Shown here: positions 25,634 through 33,151 of the stretch, piece after piece
Layout: each line of letters starts with the position of its first letter
Numbering within the stretch: the first letter of the stretch is position 1
DNA from: Actinomycetota bacterium
GTDB taxonomy: Bacteria; Actinomycetota; Acidimicrobiia; Acidimicrobiales; Ilumatobacteraceae
Length of the DNA stretch: 54,888 nt
Assembly: GCA_027592925.1 (NCBI GenBank)
Contig: JAQCJO010000007.1
Span: 1 to 54,888, forward strand
Reading direction: 5' to 3'
The notes under the pieces: model-generated
The model's database searches: none
Seen by the model: only the letters and a program-made list of their open reading frames with translations
Told to the model about the DNA's origin: nothing
Position numbers and translations under genes: made by a program

Positions 25634-27526
25634 TTACGGAATAACGATTGGCACCGATGTGACAACAGTATTTGGCCTAAACAACAAACGGGCCTTGATG
25701 GCAAGTGCCGATTGGTTGTGGAGCCACTGGGATCGCACGCTGGTGACGAACTCGGGGATGATGACCGTAATGAGGTCATCGTCGTATTCGGCATCTAGTT
25801 CGTTAATACGATTGAGGATCGGCTCAGTGAGGTCGCGATATTCGGAAGTAACTGTTTGAAGTTCGACATCGGACAGATTGAATTTCACCCACGCTTCGTC
25901 AATCTTTTGTCGGTCCTCTGCAGTCTCTACTATCGAGATCGCAATCAGTCTGTCTGGGCGCAGACTTTGTGCATAACGAATTGCCTGAAGGGTTCCCTGA
26001 TTGACCGAACCAACGAGCACAATGACGAAGTGTGTATGGAATGGTGCTGTATAACCCTCTTGTACATTGAGGAAACTTCGAACTCGTGTGTAGTGACGAT
26101 TAATTGCCACAAAGCAAAAGACAAGAGTTGGGATTACTACTGCAGGAATCCATGCTCCATCGGCAAACTTGACAACAACAACAACGCCTGCAACAAGCGC
26201 GGTTGTCGATGCACCAAATGCGGACATCACGGCACGCGGAATCCAGCCGGGTTCTTTGAGTTTGCGGTGACGTACGAACATTCCCGCTTGGCTCAATGTG
26301 AAACCGGTAAATACTCCAACGGCATAGAGCGGAATGAGTGCGTTGACGAGTCCACCGAAAATGACGACGAGTGCGCCAGATGAGACTCCAAGAAAAATCA
26401 CACCGTTAGAAAAGACGAGTCGGTCGCCACGATTCATGAACTGCCTAGGCATGTAGTTGTCTTTAGCAATGATCGACGACAACCGCGGGAAGTCTGCATA
26501 GCCCGTGTTGGCAGCAAGTATCAAGATTCCAAACGTGGCAAATTGTGAAACGAAGAAAAAGATGTTTCGACCGCCATAGACCTGCTCTGCCAACTGGGCG
26601 AGCACGGTATCTTTAATCAGACCCTCATGGTCTTTGAGTGGCTGAAGGTTTTGTGCGAGAACACTGAGCCCAAAGAAACTCGTGCCAAGAATGAAAGCCA
26701 TGATCACGAGAGTGATGGAAGCATTTTTGGGTTCTGGTTTTTTGAATGCAGGCACACCATCGGCAACTGCTTCAATACCAGTGAGTGCAACTGCTCCCGA
26801 AGAGAAAGCCTTAAGGAAGAAAAATAATGTCACGCTATTTGTTTGGGAAAGGAGTTCTTTGGCCACTTCGGAATCATGACTGATCGGGGGTAGGTCCATA
26901 AAGAAAACTTTAAAAAGTCCGACCCCGATGAGGGAAAAGAGACAGATGATGTACAGGTATGTTGGCGGCGCAAAGAGTGATCCGGATTCTTTGAGGCCAC
27001 GAAGATTGGCAATCGTGATCAGTGCAATAAAGCCCACACATAACTCAACTCGGTACGGCGCCATTCCATTGAAAGCCGAGATGATTGCAGCACAACCACC
27101 GGCAACAGAGACCGCAACGGTGAGGATGTAATCGACGAGCATTGATCCACCCGCGACCAATGAAGGATATTTGCCTAAATTTTCTCGCGAAACTACGTAT
27201 GAGCCTCCACCATTTGGGTAGGCGAAAATAGTTTGGCGATAACTACTCACAACGATGGCAAGCAAGATCACCACCATGATGGACAATGGGACGAGATTGT
27301 TATACGCGGCGACACCTGCACCAGCCAGCGCCAAAAATACGATCAGGATCTCTTCGGTTGCATAAGCGGTAGACGAGATGGCATCGCTTGCAAACACGGG
27401 CAAGGCAATTTTCTTGGGCAAGCGGTGGTGGGCGTCGTCAGCGGACGAGATTGGTTTACCGATGAAGAACCGCTTCATCGCACTGGATTTAGTTGATGTA
27501 GCCATAAGCGTTGTAAAGCCTGCCAC
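25634..27526 (-). CDS. kimA: KimA-type potassium/proton symporter (APC/KUP superfamily)
   Basis: A 630-residue membrane protein with about 12 helices and a C-terminal cytosolic domain of about 150 residues. The opening MKRFFIGKPISSADDAHHRL and the stretches DAISSTAYATEEIL, FAYPNGGGSYVVSRENLG and VDYILTVAVSVAGG match B. subtilis KimA, a c-di-AMP-inhibited K+/H+ symporter. It is divergent from two TrkA genes, the same arrangement as Rv2690c with the mycobacterial TrkA pair. The GTG at 27526 has AGAGG seven bases upstream; ATG 27505 is the alternative. Confidence 0.82.
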   Translation of the reverse strand: MAGFTTLMATSTKSSAMKRFFIGKPISSADDAHHRLPKKIALPVFASDAISSTAYATEEILIVFLALAGAGVAAYNNLVPLSIMVVILLAIVVSSYRQTIFAYPNGGGSYVVSRENLGKYPSLVAGGSMLVDYILTVAVSVAGGCAAIISAFNGMAPYRVELCVGFIALITIANLRGLKESGSLFAPPTYLYIICLFSLIGVGLFKVFFMDLPPISHDSEVAKELLSQTNSVTLFFFLKAFSSGAVALTGIEAVADGVPAFKKPEPKNASITLVIMAFILGTSFFGLSVLAQNLQPLKDHEGLIKDTVLAQLAEQVYGGRNIFFFVSQFATFGILILAANTGYADFPRLSSIIAKDNYMPRQFMNRGDRLVFSNGVIFLGVSSGALVVIFGGLVNALIPLYAVGVFTGFTLSQAGMFVRHRKLKEPGWIPRAVMSAFGASTTALVAGVVVVVKFADGAWIPAVVIPTLVFCFVAINRHYTRVRSFLNVQEGYTAPFHTHFVIVLVGSVNQGTLQAIRYAQSLRPDRLIAISIVETAEDRQKIDEAWVKFNLSDVELQTVTSEYRDLTEPILNRINELDAEYDDDLITVIIPEFVTSVRSQWLHNQSALAIKARLLFRPNTVVTSVPIVIP

Positions 27527-27593
27527 ACGAAGGCCTCTTATGGCGAGTAATTCGCCTACGCTGATTGACTGTCAAGGAAACTAGGAGACCAAA

Positions 27594-28259
27594 GTGCATG
27601 TAGTCATAGTTGGATGCGGGCGGGTTGGCTCGACACTGGGTCGAGAGCTCACTGCTACTGGTCACACCGCGGCTGTCATTGATCGCAAGCCAGAAGCGTT
27701 TTCGCGGCTAGGCGAATCGTTCACTGGTCAGAAGATCACCGGAATCGGTTTTGATCGCGAGGTTTTGATCGCTGCTGGTATTGAACGAGCAGGCGCACTT
27801 GCAGCGGTTACTAACGGCGACAACTCAAACATTTTGATTGCCCGTGTTGCTCGTGAAGAGTTTGGGATTGAGCGAGTGGTGGCACGTATTTATGATCCGA
27901 AGCGCGCCGAAATTTATGAGCGACTTGGTATCGCGACCGTTGCCACCGTTAAGTGGACATCTGAGCGCATCTTGCGACGTATCTTGCCAGAGTTACCGGC
28001 AGTTGAGTGGACAGACCCGAGTGCTTCGGTCGTGCTTGTAGAACGCGAGATGCCAAAACATTTGATTGGGCAACGAGTTACAACTATTGAAACAGCATCA
28101 GCCCGTGTTGTTGCTGTGCGCAGACTCGGCTTGGCAATGATTCCAAATGCTGACACCATTGTTCAAGAAGGTGATGTTGTGTATGTCGCATCAGAGATTG
28201 CTTCGCTGAGCCAATTTGATGCAAGCCTTGCATCAGCACCAAACGGAAAGGGTCACTGA
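27594..28259 (+). CDS. trkA: TrkA-family potassium channel regulatory protein (first)
   Basis: A 221-residue TrkA protein: an N-terminal RCK/Rossmann domain with GCGRVGSTLG (7-16) and an acidic strand end (AVIDRKPE), then a TrkA_C domain starting around residue 140 (SVVLVEREMPKHLIG). RCK proteins bind NAD(H), ATP or c-di-AMP and gate K+ uptake. The GTG start at 27594 has AGGAGA closely upstream. A second TrkA gene starts three bases after its stop, and kimA is divergent, so the three may form one regulated potassium uptake unit. Confidence 0.88.
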   Translation: MHVVIVGCGRVGSTLGRELTATGHTAAVIDRKPEAFSRLGESFTGQKITGIGFDREVLIAAGIERAGALAAVTNGDNSNILIARVAREEFGIERVVARIYDPKRAEIYERLGIATVATVKWTSERILRRILPELPAVEWTDPSASVVLVEREMPKHLIGQRVTTIETASARVVAVRRLGLAMIPNADTIVQEGDVVYVASEIASLSQFDASLASAPNGKGH

Positions 28260-28261
28260 AC

Positions 28262-28930
28262 ATGAAAGTGGTCATTGCGGGTGGGGGCAGTGTTGGCAGG
28301 TTTACTGCACAACAACTTTTTGAATCTGGGCATGAAGTAACGATTATTGAAAGTGATCGCGCAGTCGTGCGCGAGTATGGGCAGTCGAGTACAACAACTG
28401 GAGTTAAGTGGCATCAAGGTGATGCATGCGATGTGGCGGTGCTTGCTGCAGCCGGAGCAACACTTGCTGATGTTGTTGCGTCTGTAACTGGCGACGACGA
28501 AGACAATCTTGTCGTATCACTCCTTGCAAAGCAAGAGTTTGGTGTGCCACGCGTGGTTGCTCGAGTCAACAACCCAAACAACTATTGGATGTTTAATGAC
28601 ATGTGGGGCGTGGATGTTTCGGTGTCGACGCCGCACCTCATCACGAGCCTGGTGCAAGAAGCAGTGACTGTCGGAGCATTTGTGCGCTTGATGCAACTCA
28701 AGGGTGGCAAGGCAGAGCTCGTTGAGGTCACGTTGGCAGAGTCATCGCCTGCCAAAGACAAAGCACTTTCCGAGTTGCAGTTTCCACGCAGCGCAACTGT
28801 TGTTGCCATTGTGCGCGACGAGCGCGTGCTGGTGCCCGACAAAGCCACTGTGTTGCGCGTGGGCGACGAAGTAATGGCGCTGATCTCTGAAGACGCCGAA
28901 GCCGCAGTGCAAAAAATATTGGTTGGCTAA
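28262..28930 (+). CDS. TrkA-family potassium channel regulatory protein (second)
   Basis: A 222-residue paralogue of the preceding gene with the same two-domain layout: GGGSVGRFTAQQLF (7-20) and EVTIIESDRAV in the Rossmann domain, then a C-terminal TrkA_C domain with AELVEVTLAESSPAKDKALSE. Two adjacent single-RCK proteins are usual in mycobacteria (ceoB/ceoC) and probably form a heteromeric ring. No TrkH/TrkG channel gene is adjacent; the divergent kimA is the likely partner in this locus, which is inference from gene order. It is convergent with the OB-fold gene. Confidence 0.88.
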   Translation: MKVVIAGGGSVGRFTAQQLFESGHEVTIIESDRAVVREYGQSSTTTGVKWHQGDACDVAVLAAAGATLADVVASVTGDDEDNLVVSLLAKQEFGVPRVVARVNNPNNYWMFNDMWGVDVSVSTPHLITSLVQEAVTVGAFVRLMQLKGGKAELVEVTLAESSPAKDKALSELQFPRSATVVAIVRDERVLVPDKATVLRVGDEVMALISEDAEAAVQKILVG

Positions 28931-28942
28931 CCGGCAACTCTT

Positions 28943-28963
28943 GCTGCAGAGTTACTCTGCAGC
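28943..28963. terminator. Convergent-gene hairpin with a stop codon in its loop
   Basis: GCTGCAGAG-TTA-CTCTGCAGC is a perfect 9-bp stem with a three-base loop between the convergent trkA and OB-fold genes. Read on the minus strand the loop is TAA, the stop codon of the OB-fold gene. There is no U-run on either side, so it would be an I-shaped bidirectional terminator, a type reported in actinobacteria. Termination is inferred from position and symmetry. Confidence 0.55.
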
Positions 28964-29317
28964 GTGCGGCAATAGTGTGTATCCGGGGTTAAGAAAAACC
29001 ATACTGTTGTGTTCTCGATAAGCGACACCTTCAACTGCGATGCATCCACCGTGTTCGATGCCAGCGATGTGGCGACGACCACTGAAAATAACAGTGACCT
29101 GACCTGTCCCATCGTTGATCACAATTTCCATTGATGGGATACCAGACCTTGGTTTCATGGTCATGCGCTTCACTTCACCGCACACCTTGACCTTGGTGCG
29201 TACAACAACTTCTCCGAGCGGTGTCAGATTGAGGTCGATGAATTTGTCGACGAGACGTTCGGCGTCCAACTCTCTGATGCCTTTGTTGGCCGCCTTCAAC
29301 ATATTTTTCAGACCCAT
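28952..29317 (-). CDS. OB-fold nucleic acid-binding protein
   Basis: A 121-residue OB-fold protein like Rv2694c, which also lies next to the TrkA pair in mycobacteria. After a short helical N terminus, VVVRTKVKVCGEVKRMTM begins the barrel, and EIVINDGTGQVTVIFSGRRHIAGIEHGG resembles the RecG/aminoacyl-tRNA synthetase anticodon OB motif. It presumably binds nucleic acid; its role is unknown. The ATG overlaps the stop of the upstream thioredoxin-like gene (TGATG) and AGGGGG lies six bases upstream, so the two are translationally coupled. Confidence 0.78.
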   Translation of the reverse strand: MGLKNMLKAANKGIRELDAERLVDKFIDLNLTPLGEVVVRTKVKVCGEVKRMTMKPRSGIPSMEIVINDGTGQVTVIFSGRRHIAGIEHGGCIAVEGVAYREHNSMVFLNPGYTLLPHAAE

Positions 29318-29835
29318 CAGGATCCCCCTAATTTATTGAGCATCGCCGTCAAGGTTACTTCGTCCATTGCACCCACATTTGTTTCGGATGTTCCGTCTTG
29401 TCGGATAAACACCCAAGCTGGTTGATAAGGCACTTCAAACTGCGCAAAAATTAGACCATCATTGTCTTTGATGTTTGCAAATGTGAGTTGGTGCTTGGAA
29501 ATAAAATCTTGCATCGATTGATCTGAGCCATTCCAGGCCACACCAATGATGTGTACTTTGCCTGCAAGTTGTTTGTTTGCCGCCTCGACCGAGGGTGCTT
29601 CATAGTTGCACGTGGCTCAACCAGGCGCCCAGAACCACAATGCAACAGGAGACTTTTGTAATTCGGATTGCAAATTGATTTCGCCACCGCCAACAAAGGT
29701 CGCATTGAAATCAGTGGTTGATGTTGATTGTGATTGACTCACCGAATCAGTTGTCTGTGTGGATGTATCGGCTCCACATGAAACCGAAGCAATGGCAAAA
29801 GCTCCTACGAAAAGTGCTGTGCTCAATGTACGCAT
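29317..29835 (-). CDS. Candidate selenoprotein: DsbF/TlpA-like thioredoxin with a UxxC motif
   Basis: One 173-codon frame with a single internal UGA at 29617-29619. Translated through UGA it reads FWAPG-U-ATCNYEAP: the UGA (residue 73) falls exactly on the first cysteine of the thioredoxin CxxC, with Cys76 as the second. The later VPYQPAWVF holds the cis-proline (139), and the downstream part resembles secreted mycobacterial DsbF/Mpt53. The N terminus is a signal peptide with a possible lipobox (ASVSC, Cys20). A GGUC-loop hairpin 26 bases after the UGA may be a SECIS. The 3' end is coupled to the OB-fold gene, which argues for full-length translation. A point-mutated Cys gene is the alternative. 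Confidence 0.65.
29578..29616 (-). promoter_or_regulatory. Possible bacterial SECIS element
   Basis: Immediately after the in-frame UGA on the minus strand, CCTC-GGTC-GAGG (29583-29594) forms a 4-bp stem with the apical loop GGUC, extended by a 2x2 internal loop and two GC pairs. The loop begins 26 bases from the UGA, inside the spacing range of bacterial SECIS elements (roughly 16-37), and has guanines at its first positions as SelB recognition generally requires. The stem is short, so this is only suggestive. Confidence 0.45.
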
Positions 29836-29889
29836 GTGACTGATAGTACTCAAACAAACAATGGCGCACTGATCTAGACTGATCTTTTC

Positions 29890-30318
29890 ATGAGTACTCG
29901 TAAATTAATTTTGTGGGCGCTGATATGTGGCGTAGTGATTCTGATTGCGGGCACTGCCAAGTTGTTTCAAACGTCACAAAAACCAGTTGAAGTGCAGCTG
30001 CTTGCCTTGGGCGACTCGGTGACGCTTGGCGATATGACCGTGAGTGTGACGGCATTGCGTGACACTGCAGATCGAACATTGGTGGACGTGACGATGGTGG
30101 GGGTTGCAGAGGCTCAGGCAATGGAAGGATGGAAGATGCTTGCAGCGGGCGAAGTGTCTGACCCGGTGATGCTGCCAGTTGGTGCAGGCACCGAATGCAC
30201 GCTCACAAAACTTGCCGAAACGCTTACGTGTACCGTTGCATTCCCTGTGTCTGAAGGCACGCGCACCGTTGCCTATATTCGTGCAGGTGAGCAACGACAA
30301 TGGGCAACAGCGCCCTGA
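29890..30318 (+). CDS. Hypothetical membrane-anchored extracytoplasmic protein
   Basis: A 142-residue protein I do not recognise. One N-terminal transmembrane segment (LILWALICGVVILIAGTAKL, about 6-25) anchors a beta-rich domain in which ALGDSVTLGDMTVSVTAL, ADRTLVDVTMVGV and TRTVAYIRAG look like strands of an immunoglobulin-like or DUF4352-like fold. Two cysteines (about residues 105 and 114) could form a disulfide outside the cell. It is divergent from the DsbF-like gene, which makes a redox link possible but unproven. Confidence 0.6.
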   Translation: MSTRKLILWALICGVVILIAGTAKLFQTSQKPVEVQLLALGDSVTLGDMTVSVTALRDTADRTLVDVTMVGVAEAQAMEGWKMLAAGEVSDPVMLPVGAGTECTLTKLAETLTCTVAFPVSEGTRTVAYIRAGEQRQWATAP

Positions 30319-30360
30319 TGCTCAAGCGTTATCGTTAACAATGACGATTCGTTGGAGGTG

Positions 30361-31767
30361 GTGAGTACGGTCGAGCAATTTGATCTCGTGGTCATTGGTG
30401 GTGGCCCAGGTGGCTACGCCGCTGCTTTTTATGGCGCGTCGGCAGGTCTCAACGTTGCGTTGATTGAGCGCGACACAATTGGTGGTACATGCTTGAACCG
30501 CGGTTGTATTCCGGCCAAAGCCTTTTTGGAAACTGCTGCCGTCAACAGACACGTGATACACGCTGCGGATTTTGGCATCAATGCCACCGCAACTGGTGTT
30601 GACTTTGGTGTTGCACAAAAGCGCAAACAAACAATCGTCAACAATTTAGTAAAAGGTCTTACAGGTCTTACTAAATCAAAAAAAGTTACGTACATTCTTG
30701 GCACTGGTTCACTTGGCGCAAACCGCACGGTGAGTGTGCAATTGTCGGCAGGCGGTACTCAAGAGTTGCAAGGTCGCAACATTGTGTTGGCTGCTGGTTC
30801 GGTACCGCGCATGATCCCTGGCTTTAGTGATGGCGGGCCAATTATGACGTCGGACGAAGTGCTGATGCTCGACAAAATTCCTGCGCGCATCGCAGTTATC
30901 GGTGGTGGCGCAATTGGTTGTGAGTTTGCATCCACATTTGCCGACCTCGGTTCAACGGTGACGATTCTTGAAGGTCTGCCAAAGATTCTTCCTGGTCTTG
31001 ACCCTGATGTTGCTGCGGTCGTTGTCAAGAGTTTCAAGAAGAAGAACATTGATATTCGCACTGGCGTCAAAGTTAATGGTCACGAACCAACGACTAGTGG
31101 TGGTACCACGGTGTTGTTTGGTGAAGGCGAGCGACTCGATGTTGATGCAGTCATCGTGTCGGTTGGTCGCAAACCGTTCACTGATCATCTTGGGTTGACT
31201 GGTACTGCAGTAAAAGTTACTGATCGTGGGTTCGTCGATGTCGACGGGTTTTGTTTGACAGGTGAACCAGGTGTGTATGCGGTTGGAGACCTCATCAACA
31301 CTCCACAACTGGCGCACGTTGCTTATGCCGAAGCGATTGTGGCAATCAAGCACATGCGCGGCGAAAAGGTATATCCCGTGATGTATGACAGAGTGCCGTG
31401 GGCAATTTATTGTCACCCTGAAGTTGCGTGGTCTGGGCCGTCTGAAGAAGAGGCGCGCGCAAAGGGGCACGATGTCGTTGTTGCCAAGCACCAGTTTCGG
31501 GCGAATAGTCGCGCGATGATTATCGGTGAGACCGAGGGACTTGTGAAAATCATTGCCAAGAAAAACGCCGATGGTACGGCAGGCCAAGTGCTTGGAGTGC
31601 ACATGGTTGGCCCGTGGGTAACCGAACAGTTATCGGGTGGTTACTTGGCGGTCAACTGGGAAGCAACAGTGGAAGAAATCTCAGAATTCATCATGCCGCA
31701 CCCTTCATTGTCAGAGTTGTTTGGTGAAACTGTGATGTCGCTGACTGGCCGCAGCATCAATGCCTAA
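30361..31767 (+). CDS. lpd: Dihydrolipoyl dehydrogenase (E3)
   Basis: A flavoprotein disulfide reductase of about 468 residues. It has the FAD motif VVIGGGPGGYAAAF, the redox pair Cys44/Cys49 in GGTCLNRGCIPAK, a second nucleotide motif IAVIGGGAIGCEFAS, the AVGDL flavin motif and the C-terminal HPSLSE carrying the catalytic histidine-glutamate pair. It reoxidises dihydrolipoyl groups with NAD+. The start is unclear: GTG at 30361 or 30358, or TTG at 30352, with GGAGG at 30354-30358 partly overlapping. It is followed by the E2 gene 29 bases later, forming a lipoic acid operon. Confidence 0.92.
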   Translation: MSTVEQFDLVVIGGGPGGYAAAFYGASAGLNVALIERDTIGGTCLNRGCIPAKAFLETAAVNRHVIHAADFGINATATGVDFGVAQKRKQTIVNNLVKGLTGLTKSKKVTYILGTGSLGANRTVSVQLSAGGTQELQGRNIVLAAGSVPRMIPGFSDGGPIMTSDEVLMLDKIPARIAVIGGGAIGCEFASTFADLGSTVTILEGLPKILPGLDPDVAAVVVKSFKKKNIDIRTGVKVNGHEPTTSGGTTVLFGEGERLDVDAVIVSVGRKPFTDHLGLTGTAVKVTDRGFVDVDGFCLTGEPGVYAVGDLINTPQLAHVAYAEAIVAIKHMRGEKVYPVMYDRVPWAIYCHPEVAWSGPSEEEARAKGHDVVVAKHQFRANSRAMIIGETEGLVKIIAKKNADGTAGQVLGVHMVGPWVTEQLSGGYLAVNWEATVEEISEFIMPHPSLSELFGETVMSLTGRSINA

Positions 31768-31796
31768 GAAAACTCATACGCTATTACGGGGGAACC

Positions 31797-33137
31797 ATGG
31801 CTGACATCACACTTCCACAACTTGGAGAAACAGTCACCGAGGGAACTATTACCAAATGGTTTAAAAAAGTTGGCGACACAGTTGCTGCTGACGAACCACT
31901 CTTTGAAGTCTCGACCGACAAGGTGGACACCGAAGTGCCATCACCAATTTCTGGAACACTCACCGAAATTAGGGTTGCCGAAGGCGACACCGTGCCAGTT
32001 GGAACAGTGATTGCCGTTGTTGGAGTCGCTGGTGCTGCACCCGTGCCAACTCCTGCACCAGCGCCTGTTGTTGCTGCACCTGTTGTTGCTGCGCCCGTGC
32101 CAACTCCTGCAGCTGCGCCTGTTGTTGCTGCGCCAGTTATAACTTCTAACAAGTTGCTCTCGCCAGTCGTGCGCAGGTTGGTTGCCGAGCACGGCATTGA
32201 TGTAAACGCATTGGTTGGCAGCGGGCCAGGTTCACGAATCACGCGCGAAGATGTGCTCGATTACATCGATCGCAACGGTCTCAAAGCAACGCCTGCTGCT
32301 GCGCCTACATCAGTTGTTTCTGCACCAGTTATTGCGGCACCTGCGCCTGTTGCGCCAGCACCAGTGGTTCACGCGCCCACACCCGCACCCGCACCGGTGT
32401 CGCGTCCGGCTGTGGTGTCAAGCGAGCGCGAGCAAGTCATTGCGCTGACGAAGATTCGCAAGCTCACTGGCTCACACATGATCATGTCGAAGAGCACGAG
32501 CCCACACGCATTCAGTGTTGTTGAAGCTGACTACGCCAATGTCGATCGCACGCGTGCTGCAATCAAAGAATCTTGGAAAGCCGGAGAGGGATTTAGCCTT
32601 ACGTATCTTCCATTTATTTCGCGCGCAATAATTGATGCACTTCGCGAGTTTCCGCACCTCAACGCATCCATTGACGGAGACAACTTGATCGTGCACAGCT
32701 ATGTCGACTTGGGGGTTGCTGTCGACCTGGATTACACAGGTTTGCTTGTGCCAGTGGTGAGAAATGCAGATGGCAAACGAATTCGGGCCATCGCGCGCGA
32801 GATCAATGACCTTGCATCACGTGCGCGCAATCGCAAATTGTTGCCAGACGAAATTCAGGGTGGCACGTTCACCATTTCTAATAATGGTTCAGCAGGGTCA
32901 GTACTCACCATGCCGATCATTAATCAGCCTCAAGTCGCGATCATGTCAACCGATGCCATTGTGCGAAAGCCAGTTGTGGTTACGTCTTCGGATGGCAGCG
33001 AAAGCATCGCAATTCATCCTGTAGGCAACTTATCAATGTCGTGGGATCATCGCGCATTCGACGGTGCATACGCAGGCAGATTCTTGGCACGCGTCAAACA
33101 GATTCTTGAAACACAAGATTGGTCAGCCGAACTCTAA
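31797..33137 (+). CDS. sucB: 2-oxoacid dehydrogenase E2 acyltransferase (SucB/DlaT-like)
   Basis: A 446-residue E2 with one lipoyl domain (residues 1-78, lipoyl-lysine 42 in STDKVDTEV), an Ala-Pro-Val linker, an E3/E1-binding domain (about 121-157, SPVVRRLVAEHGIDV), a second linker and a catalytic domain ending in SMSWDHRAFDG with His418 and Asp422. It moves acyl groups from E1 to CoA. In actinobacteria a single E2 may serve both pyruvate and 2-oxoglutarate complexes; its place between lpd and lipBA resembles mycobacterial dlaT. AceE at 16.8-19.6 kb is a likely partner. Confidence 0.88.
   Translation: MADITLPQLGETVTEGTITKWFKKVGDTVAADEPLFEVSTDKVDTEVPSPISGTLTEIRVAEGDTVPVGTVIAVVGVAGAAPVPTPAPAPVVAAPVVAAPVPTPAAAPVVAAPVITSNKLLSPVVRRLVAEHGIDVNALVGSGPGSRITREDVLDYIDRNGLKATPAAAPTSVVSAPVIAAPAPVAPAPVVHAPTPAPAPVSRPAVVSSEREQVIALTKIRKLTGSHMIMSKSTSPHAFSVVEADYANVDRTRAAIKESWKAGEGFSLTYLPFISRAIIDALREFPHLNASIDGDNLIVHSYVDLGVAVDLDYTGLLVPVVRNADGKRIRAIAREINDLASRARNRKLLPDEIQGGTFTISNNGSAGSVLTMPIINQPQVAIMSTDAIVRKPVVVTSSDGSESIAIHPVGNLSMSWDHRAFDGAYAGRFLARVKQILETQDWSAEL
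32040..32140 (+). repeat. Degenerate direct repeats encoding the E2 linker
   Basis: Within the E2 gene, near-identical units such as CCTGTTGTTGCTGC and CCGTGCCAACTCCTGC recur in tandem and encode the flexible Ala-Pro-Val linker after the lipoyl domain. Such coding repeats can expand or shrink by slippage, so linker length probably varies between relatives. Confidence 0.6.
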
Positions 33138-33151
33138 GAGCGGAATAAGCC

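Noticed and set aside
27527-27593. c-di-AMP (ydaO-type) riboswitch upstream of kimA
   Set aside because: The gap is only 67 bases, far too short for that riboswitch, and no matching structure is seen; only a 5-bp hairpin (GGCGA-GTAAT-TCGCC) is present.
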